From JBEICQ01 sp040383885 (lineage in GTDB: Bacteria; Bacteroidota; Bacteroidia; UBA4408): a stretch of DNA of 11,865 nt. The notes beneath the pieces are model-generated. The model ran no database searches, had not been told where the DNA came from, and saw only the letters and a program-made list of their open reading frames with translations. The stretch spans positions 1 to 11,865 of the forward strand of contig JBEICQ010000058.1 of the NCBI GenBank assembly GCA_040383885.1, given 5' to 3'. Position numbers and translations under genes: made by a program. Shown piece by piece: positions 1 to 5,568 of the stretch (within the stretch, counting starts at the first letter, position 1; every line of letters starts with the position of its first letter).

Positions 1-448
1 GATCGAATGTGGTTTTAAAAGCCGTTTCAATGTTCTCCATATCAAAATAGGACTCGTAAAGTTTGTGGTTACACCGTTCGCAAAACCAGAGCAAACCATC
101 TTTTTCATGAGGCTTTCTTACGCGCTCTATTACAATACCAACGGTATTTGGACCTCGTTTTGGGCTGTGAGGAACACGCGCAGGAAGCAAAAAAATATCG
201 CCCTGTTTAATCTCAACATCTCTGGGTTTTCCATCTTCCTGAATGGTAACGGTGATGTCCCCTTCAATCTGATAAAAGAATTCCTCTCCTTCATTGTAAT
301 GAAAATCTTTACGGGAGTTTGGACCTCCTACGGCCATGACAATAAAGTCTGCGTCCTTGTATATCTGTTTATTGCCAACAGGTGGTTTCAATAGATGACG
401 ATGTTCGTCAATCCACCGCTGGAGGTTGAATGGAGAAGCTATTTGCAT
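1..448 (-). CDS. nbaC: 3-hydroxyanthranilate 3,4-dioxygenase, C-terminus cut by window edge
   Basis: This enzyme opens the ring of 3-hydroxyanthranilate with O2 in the kynurenine route from tryptophan towards quinolinate and NAD, or in its catabolic branch. It is a cytosolic Fe(II) cupin. Reading from the ATG at 448, 149 residues are present and the frame stays open to base 1; bacterial homologues are about 175 residues, so roughly 25 are missing. Visible residues match the family as I remember it from the Cupriavidus enzyme: metal ligands His50, Glu56 and His94, and substrate-binding Arg46, Arg98 and Glu108. The motifs are FHYNEGEEFFYQ (49-60) and LLPARVPHSPKR (87-98). Cys123-x-x-Cys126 is the first half of the C-terminal rubredoxin-like metal site; the second pair would lie outside the window. 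The gene starts 36 bp after ppk1 on the same strand, so read-through from ppk1 is possible. No Shine-Dalgarno is seen. Confidence 0.93.
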   Translation of the reverse strand, partial: MQIASPFNLQRWIDEHRHLLKPPVGNKQIYKDADFIVMAVGGPNSRKDFHYNEGEEFFYQIEGDITVTIQEDGKPRDVEIKQGDIFLLPARVPHSPKRGPNTVGIVIERVRKPHEKDGLLWFCERCNHKLYESYFDMENIETAFKTTFD

Positions 449-484
449 GGGATTTGTTGGTAAAGATATCTAAAGTTCATTTTT

Positions 485-2563
485 CTATATCAGTTTTTTA
501 CTGAAGTCGCTCGCTTTTTTCTTAAGGAAGGTGTAGGTTGCGTCTTGTGCACGGATTTTTTTTCCGGTTGTCTGCCTGTGTTTATTTTCCTGATTTGCAT
601 CAATGATTCTTGCTTTGGTATTATCTGAAAATTGGATATTAAATATTTCCCTGAGCATATTCTTCAAAGCTTCATCAATAATGGGCACTGCCACCTCTGA
701 GCGCTGGTCAAAATTGCGCATCATCCAGTCGGCAGAGGCGATATAAACTTTTTCATCGCCACCATTGGCGAAAATAAAAAGTCGTGAATGTTCCAGAAAT
801 TTATCTACAATGCTAATGATTTCTATGTTTTCACTCATGCCTTTCACGCCCGGAACCAACGCGCAGGTGCCACGAATGATTAATTTAATTTTTACGCCTG
901 CACCGCTGGCTTCATAAAGTTTATGAATGGTCTCGAAATCAACGAGGCTGTTCATTTTGGCATGAATATACCCCGGCTTACCGGAAGCGGCGTCATCAAT
1001 TTCTTTTTGAATGAGTTGCAGGATACGCTTACGGTAAAAAAATGGCGCCACCAATAGGTGTTTGGGTCGTGTGACTCTCAGATTGTCATTATAAAAAGCA
1101 AATACATCTTCAACTTCCTCAGTAATTTTAGGATTAGCAGTGAGCAAACTGAAATCACTGTATATCCGGGCTGTATTTTCATTGAAATTTCCGGTTCCGA
1201 TATGAGCATATGCCATTCTTTTTTTACCCTCCCTGCGAACGACCAGCATCAATTTTGAATGTACTTTTAGCCCCGGAACACCATGAATTACCCGCACGCC
1301 CTCCTCCTGTAATCTTTGCGCAAGTTGAATGTTTGCTTCCTCGTCAAACCTTGCCTGTAATTCCACAACAACAGTAACAATTTTACCATTCTTGGCTGCG
1401 TTTATCAGTGCATTTGCCACTGAAGAATGCCTGGCTGCCCTGTAGAGAGTGAGTGAGATGGACTCTACCCCGGGATCAATAGAAGCCTCTCTTAAAAAGT
1501 CAAGAATATGAGAGTAGCTGTGGTAAGGAAAATGAAGAAGGATATCGTTTCTGGACACTGTTTTGAACAAGCTCCTCTCGTGATCAAAAGCAGGGTGAAT
1601 AATGGGTTGTAGCTTGGGATAATAAAGATGCTTGCCGCCAAGTTGCGGAAAATCCATAAAGTCGCGAAAATTGTGATACTTTCCGCCTGTTGAGATGTTG
1701 TTTTCTTTGCCCAGCTTCATTTTGCGGGTTAAAAAGGATACCATGGCAGGCGGCATACTGGAATCATAGGTAAATCTTACGATCCTCCCAACCCTTCGAC
1801 CTTTTAAACTTCGCGTAATTTTTTCAATCATCGACTTGGAGAAGTCATATTCAATATCTAACTCCGCATCCCTTGTGATTTTTATCATATGGGAATCCGC
1901 AGTTTCATAATCAAACATATAAAACAATTCATCCAGACAAAATCTGATGACATCATCCAGTAGAATGATGAATTTCTTTGCCCCCTCGTCCGGTAGAACA
2001 ACAAATCGCGAGACATTTTGAGTAGGCAATTCAATGAGAAAATGCCTGTACCGGTCGCGGATACCAAGCCCTTTCAATCGCACGAAAAGATAGGCAGAAC
2101 GGTCTCGGAGGTAGGGGAATTTGCCGGATTCACTAACCATCAAAGGGTAAAGAAAGGGTAGTATCTTTTCCAGAAAATAGTTCTTGACAAAGGTCTGTTG
2201 TTTAAGACTCAGCTTTGTCTCATTTACCAGATAAATTTTTTCAGCCGCCAGCTCGGCAATCTTTTTCTGAAAAATTTCCTCCAGCATTCCTTGCTGTTCA
2301 TTCACAATTTGCTGGATATTTTTAGCCACTTTGGATGGATTTTCGCCAATCAGTTCCTTGTGTTTCCCACCCAGCTTGAGCAGTCGCTGAAGGGTGGCCA
2401 CCCTTACCCTGAAAAATTCATCACGGTTATTGGCATAAATTCCCAAAAACCTGATTCGCTCTATCAGCGGCACACTTTTATCAATGGCTTCCTGCAATAC
2501 CCTTTCGTTGAAGGAAAGCCACGAGATGTCCCTGTTGAGCAGTTTAGCTTTTTTTTTCGCCAT
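485..2563 (-). CDS. ppk1: Polyphosphate kinase 1
   Basis: PPK1 reversibly transfers the gamma phosphate of ATP onto inorganic polyphosphate through a phosphohistidine. I choose the ATG at 2563 (692 residues, beginning MAKKKAKLLNRDISW). The frame is open 16 codons further to an ATG at 2611, but that extension has no family likeness. With the shorter start, the autophosphorylated histidine (VHSK motif) is residue 435 and the second essential histidine (FLEHSR motif) is residue 592, the same numbers as the two key histidines of the 688-residue E. coli enzyme. The N-terminal domain shows SFNERVLQEA and NNRDEFFRVRVATL. The two phospholipase-D-like catalytic domains follow, with YAHIGTGNFNE (about 452-462) and an intact C-terminus, so the length is complete. 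It is divergent from nuoK across about 130 bp and is followed by the 3-hydroxyanthranilate dioxygenase. No clear promoter was found for it. Confidence 0.97.
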   Translation of the reverse strand: MAKKKAKLLNRDISWLSFNERVLQEAIDKSVPLIERIRFLGIYANNRDEFFRVRVATLQRLLKLGGKHKELIGENPSKVAKNIQQIVNEQQGMLEEIFQKKIAELAAEKIYLVNETKLSLKQQTFVKNYFLEKILPFLYPLMVSESGKFPYLRDRSAYLFVRLKGLGIRDRYRHFLIELPTQNVSRFVVLPDEGAKKFIILLDDVIRFCLDELFYMFDYETADSHMIKITRDAELDIEYDFSKSMIEKITRSLKGRRVGRIVRFTYDSSMPPAMVSFLTRKMKLGKENNISTGGKYHNFRDFMDFPQLGGKHLYYPKLQPIIHPAFDHERSLFKTVSRNDILLHFPYHSYSHILDFLREASIDPGVESISLTLYRAARHSSVANALINAAKNGKIVTVVVELQARFDEEANIQLAQRLQEEGVRVIHGVPGLKVHSKLMLVVRREGKKRMAYAHIGTGNFNENTARIYSDFSLLTANPKITEEVEDVFAFYNDNLRVTRPKHLLVAPFFYRKRILQLIQKEIDDAASGKPGYIHAKMNSLVDFETIHKLYEASGAGVKIKLIIRGTCALVPGVKGMSENIEIISIVDKFLEHSRLFIFANGGDEKVYIASADWMMRNFDQRSEVAVPIIDEALKNMLREIFNIQFSDNTKARIIDANQENKHRQTTGKKIRAQDATYTFLKKKASDFSKKLI

Positions 2564-2641
2564 CACGCAAGTATACAAAGCCTTGTGTAAAATAGCCCCA
2601 TGCATGCCCAAAATAATTATTTCTCATATTTCAAAGGGGTT

Positions 2642-2671
2642 TTTGACTTGCCACGATTTATTTTAGTTTTG
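2642..2671 (+). promoter_or_regulatory. Bacteroidota-type promoter for nuoK-nuoL-lipoprotein
   Basis: TTTG at 2642-2645 and TAGTTTTG at 2664-2671 match the -33 (TTTG) and -7 (TAnnTTTG) elements known from Bacteroidota sigma factor ABfr, with an 18-base spacer. The -7 box ends 19 bases before the nuoK ATG, implying a very short leader. The intervening sequence has no Shine-Dalgarno, which is normal for the phylum. This supports nuoK being the first gene of its transcript. The match is by eye. Confidence 0.7.
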
Positions 2672-2690
2672 CAGGCTGTATTAACTATTT

Positions 2691-3023
2691 ATGGGAAATC
2701 CCCTCCTCGAAAATCTGCATGGTGTTCCTTTGGATCATTATGTTTTACTCTGTTGTGCCCTTTTTGTCATCGGCGTTTTTGGGGTGCTTTATCGGAGAAA
2801 TGCAATCATCGTTTTCATGTCTGTAGAATTGATGCTCAATGCAGTGAACCTTTTGCTTGCAGCTTTTTCCACCTACCGCAGTGACGGAGACGGACAGGTA
2901 TTTGTTTTTTTTATCATGGCAGTTGCAGCTGCAGAAGTGGCTGTTGGTCTTGCCATTCTGATGATGATTTATCGCAATAAACGCACTGTAGATATTGGCG
3001 AACTGAATCGCCTGAAATGGTAA
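2691..3023 (+). CDS. nuoK: NADH-quinone oxidoreductase subunit K
   Basis: NuoK is a three-helix membrane subunit of respiratory complex I (NDH-1) and part of the proton channel in the membrane arm. The protein has 110 residues (family about 100), with hydrophobic segments near residues 17-34, 39-60 and 70-93. The two conserved membrane glutamates of the family, E36 and E72 in E. coli, are present as Glu46 in SVELMLNA and Glu82 in AAAEVAVGLA. The start at 2691 sits just after a good promoter. Usually nuoK follows nuoJ, but here its upstream neighbour is the divergent ppk1, so it appears to head a separate transcript. nuoL begins 4 bp after its stop. The homologous MrpC subunit of Na+/H+ antiporters is an alternative, but the glutamate motifs and the following NuoL-type protein favour NuoK. 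Confidence 0.93.
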   Translation: MGNPLLENLHGVPLDHYVLLCCALFVIGVFGVLYRRNAIIVFMSVELMLNAVNLLLAAFSTYRSDGDGQVFVFFIMAVAAAEVAVGLAILMMIYRNKRTVDIGELNRLKW

Positions 3024-3027
3024 GACT

Positions 3028-4915
3028 ATGAACAACATTCCCCTGCTAATTCCTGCTTTTCCCTTGTTGGGGTTTTCTGATACTATCACTCACCGGCAAA
3101 TCACTTTCCAAATCTGCCTCAGCCATTCTGGGCTCAGGCATGATCTTGCTATCTTTCCTCTTCTCAATCTTTTCTCTCTCTCAAGGTGATTCCAGGGAAT
3201 ACCTTGTTTTTGAATGGATTAATGCTGGCGCCCTGAAAGCCAATTTCTCCTTCCTGATTGATCCTTTAACATCTGTCTTTTTGCTCATCATCACAGGAAT
3301 TGGATTCCTCATACATGTCTATTCCGCTGCCTATATGCATGATGACGAACATCACAACACTTTTTTCTCTTACCTCAACCTCTTCATATTTTTCATGCTT
3401 CTGCTGGTGATGGGCAGTAATTTTCTCATCATGTTTGTGGGCTGGGAGGGAGTAGGTTTGTGTTCCTACCTGCTCATTGGTTTCTGGTACAAGAACGATG
3501 CCTACAACAAAGCTGCATCAAAAGCCTTTATCATGAACAGGATTGGCGACCTGGGCTTCTTACTCGGTATTGTGCTGATTGCCCTCACCTTTGGCTCACT
3601 CGAATACACCACCGTCTTTGACCAGGCGAAAGGCTATCCCGGATCTGATGCCACTATCACAGCCATCACACTGCTTCTCTTTGTAGGTGCCACCGGAAAA
3701 AGTGCACAAATCCCACTATACACCTGGTTGCCTGATGCCATGGCAGGGCCTACTCCGGTGTCTGCCCTCATTCACGCCGCCACCATGGTTACCGCAGGTA
3801 TTTACATGGTTGCGCGCAGTAATATTCTGTTCACTCTTTCTCCAATAACCATGCAGGTTGTAGCCACAACCGGAATAGCTACAGCCATGCTTGCCGCTAC
3901 CATTGGTCTGGCCCAGAACGACATCAAAAAGGTACTCGCTTATTCCACCGTGAGTCAACTTGGTTTACTCTTTACTGCCCTCGGCTTCGGTGCTTTTGGT
4001 TCTGCGGTTTTTCATGTAATGACCCACGCCTTCTTTAAAGCTTGTCTCTTCCTTGGTGCCGGTTCTGTCATTCATGCCCTGCATCACCAGCAGGACATCA
4101 GAAAAATGGGCGGTCTGCGCAAATACATGCCGCTTACCTACCTCACCTTTCTAATCTCCACACTTGCCATTGCCGGAATCTTTCCCTTTTCAGGATTTTT
4201 CTCCAAAGATGAAATGCTGGCTCAGATATTTTCACACAACCGCATGTTCTGGCTGTTGGGCATCATTGTGTCAATATTCACAGCTTTTTATATGTTCAGA
4301 CTTTTCTACCTCACTTTTCACGGAGATTTCAGGGGCACTGAAAAAGAAAAGTCACACCTGCATGAGTCTCCCCCTGCCATCACCATGCCTCTTGTCGTTC
4401 TGGCATTACTTGCTCTGGCAGGCGGTTTACTTGGTCTACCGGCGGTTTTTCATGCCCCGCATTTCCTTGCAGATTACCTCGAGCCGGTCTTTAAAAATTC
4501 GCATGCCCGGGTATTTACAGCCCACCCCGACCATGCCACTGAATGGATGCTCATGGGTATTGCCATGCTTTGTGCTCTGATTACCATTGGTGTTGCCTAC
4601 AGCAAATACATCCGTTCCGCTGAAGTGCCGGAGCCCGATGAAAAAGAGAAGAAACCATTGCATCTGCTCGTTTACCGTAAATACCTCATTGATGAGTTGT
4701 ATGATAATATCATCGTGAAGCCCCTGCAGTTTTTATCCGGTATCTTTCACCGGATTGGCGACAAGGAAATAATTGATGGATCCGTTAATCTTACAGGCAC
4801 CGGTATCCGTGAAGGAGGGTCGCTGCTCAAACTCCTGCAAACAGGCAATACCGGGTTTTATCTGCTGATGATGGTTATCGGCTCCGTGCTTTTACTTCTT
4901 CTTGGGATGTTGTAA
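3028..4915 (+). CDS. nuoL: NADH-quinone oxidoreductase subunit L, with a one-base frameshift near the start
   Basis: NuoL is the distal proton-pumping, antiporter-like subunit of complex I. Translation from the ATG at 3028 gives MNNIPLLIPAFPLLGF and then leaves frame, stopping at 3187-3189. Removing one base of the GGGGTTTT run (3069-3076) continues as LILSLTGKSLSKSASAILG and joins the long frame ending at 4915, restoring 628 residues, a normal length. Without correction, the first ATG of the long frame is at 3140 (591 residues), which loses the first membrane helix. Family residues are intact. Glu140 in GWEGVGLCSY, Lys224 in GKSAQIPLYTWLPD and Lys393 in SGFFSKDEML (restored numbering) correspond, from memory, to E. 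coli Glu144, Lys229 and Lys399. The C-terminal part has the usual lateral-helix region and final membrane anchor. It lies 4 bp after nuoK. No nuoM follows. The rest of the frame is clean, which suggests a sequence error or a very recent change. Confidence 0.92.
3069..3076 (+). other. nuoL: Frameshift site in nuoL (GGGGTTTT)
   Basis: The frame from 3028 and the frame of the remaining NuoL meet here. One extra G or T in the double homopolymer explains the shift: deleting one T gives Gly-Phe-Leu-Ile-Leu with no loss of sense. In the downstream frame there is a stop at 3047-3049 and no ATG, GTG or TTG between it and 3140, so no alternative start rescues the N-terminus. A +1 slip of tRNA-Phe on TTT-T is physically possible, but I know of no precedent in nuoL. 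Confidence 0.85.
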
Positions 4916-4923
4916 AAAAATTC

Positions 4924-5256
4924 ATGATAAAAATCTTTCTTCCCCTGTCGCTTTCTGTAATGCTGCTTTTCCTGGCAGCTTGCGAAAAAACGCCCGGAGC
5001 CTGCATGCAGCTTGTGCCGGAAAAAGATACCCTGACGGTGCTGGAGGAAATTTCAATTGATACCCGTTGTGCAGGTTTTTTTTCCTACATCCGCTATGAT
5101 TTTGGTGATGGAGAATCCGTTCTGAAAGAATCCAAAGAAGGGGAGATCATAAAAAAAGTATACAAATTTAAGGGTGATTATATCCTGCGGGTAACATTTC
5201 TCAGTAAGTCCAGAAAGCGCACAAGCTTCGAAGAACGACGCATTTTTGTGAAGTAA
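4924..5256 (+). CDS. Small PKD-like lipoprotein, function unknown
   Basis: I do not recognise a named family. The 110-residue product has a lipoprotein signal: Met-Ile-Lys, a hydrophobic stretch (about residues 4-18) and the lipobox LAAC with Cys20 as the predicted acylated residue. The residues after the cysteine (EKTPG) do not match the K-(D/E)2 surface-export signal described for Bacteroidota lipoproteins, so a periplasm-facing anchor is more likely. The rest resembles one PKD-type beta-sandwich: YDFGDGES (58-65) carries the FGDG turn, and YKFKGDYILRVTF (80-92) is the typical paired strand region. Cys27 and Cys49 could form a disulfide. It begins 8 bp after nuoL and so is probably co-transcribed with nuoKL; a role in complex I cannot be claimed from position alone. 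The start is fixed by the signal peptide. Confidence 0.8.
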   Translation: MIKIFLPLSLSVMLLFLAACEKTPGACMQLVPEKDTLTVLEEISIDTRCAGFFSYIRYDFGDGESVLKESKEGEIIKKVYKFKGDYILRVTFLSKSRKRTSFEERRIFVK

Positions 5257-5327
5257 TACCGTTTCATCAGCTGAATAAGATTCGGTAAAAATTCTCCCGA
5301 CTTTCATTTTCATTGTCATTGGACCTC

Positions 5328-5351
5328 AGAATCCCCATTGCTGATTCTTTT
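5328..5351 (+). terminator. Possible weak terminator after the nuoKL-lipoprotein unit
   Basis: AGAATC (5328-5333) and GATTCT (5343-5348) form a perfect 6-bp inverted repeat with a 9-base loop, and the T run 5348-5351 continues from the second arm. It lies between the lipoprotein gene and the next promoter element, where a terminator would fit. The stem has only two G-C pairs and the T tract is short, so this is tentative. Confidence 0.25.
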
Positions 5352-5365
5352 CACGCTGATTTTGC

Positions 5366-5373
5366 TACCTTTG
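5366..5373 (+). promoter_or_regulatory. Bacteroidota -7 element for the DUF4834-YfhO-porZ-recO run
   Basis: TACCTTTG exactly matches the TAnnTTTG -7 consensus and ends 17 bases before the ATG at 5391. No good TTTG -33 element sits at the expected distance (about 18-21 bases upstream), so recognition would rest mainly on the -7 box. The four following genes are nearly gapless, which suggests one transcript from here. Confidence 0.5.
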
Positions 5374-5390
5374 TCGGGCGTTAAAAACCC

Positions 5391-5564
5391 ATGTGGAAAG
5401 ATGTTTTTCTTACAATTGTGATGGCCTTTGTTGTGTTCAGAATCATGGGTGAATTCTCCAGGCGCCGCAACTCGCATCAAAGCGAAGGCAAATCTGCCGA
5501 TAATCAAAAAAACAAACAGCCACCTGATGATGGCGAGTACATCGATTACGAAGAAATCAAATAA
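5391..5564 (+). CDS. Small membrane-anchored protein, DUF4834-like
   Basis: The product is 57 residues. It starts MWKDVFLTIVMAFVVFRIMG, a single hydrophobic N-terminal segment (about residues 5-19), continues with a basic patch (FSRRRN) and a polar linker rich in Ser, Lys, Asn and Gln, and ends with GEYIDYEEIK. This layout and C-terminal motif resemble the small Bacteroidota family DUF4834 (GEYVDYEEVK-type ending), whose function is unknown to me. I expect it to be anchored in the inner membrane with a cytosolic tail, from the charge distribution. A longer reading frame on the opposite strand (5316-5594) overlaps it, but that frame lacks family features. The YfhO-like gene starts 4 bp downstream, so the two are probably translated from one message. 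Confidence 0.72.
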   Translation: MWKDVFLTIVMAFVVFRIMGEFSRRRNSHQSEGKSADNQKNKQPPDDGEYIDYEEIK

Positions 5565-5568
5565 ACTT

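Noticed and set aside
65..394. Plus-strand frame of 109 codons
   Set aside because: It is antisense to the clearly recognisable 3-hydroxyanthranilate dioxygenase and has no family features of its own.
2564..2611. Sixteen-codon N-terminal extension of ppk1 to the ATG at 2611
   Set aside because: The extension has no PPK likeness, and the shorter start gives catalytic histidine numbering equal to that of E. coli PPK.
2599..2622. Palindromes CATGCATG (2599-2606) and AAATAATTATTT (2611-2622) in the ppk1/nuoK gap, considered as an operator
   Set aside because: Both are short, and one is pure A/T, so they are expected by chance. They match no operator I know.
2609..2635. Possible minus-strand promoter for ppk1: TTATTTTG (2616-2609) with TTTG (2635-2632)
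   Set aside because: The -7 box has one mismatch to TAnnTTTG and the spacer is only 15 bases, shorter than expected. Too weak to list as a feature.
5428..5568. Forty-seven codons of open frame upstream of the YfhO-like start
   Set aside because: This stretch lies within the 57-residue upstream gene in another frame and is polar, while the family starts with a membrane helix right after 5569.
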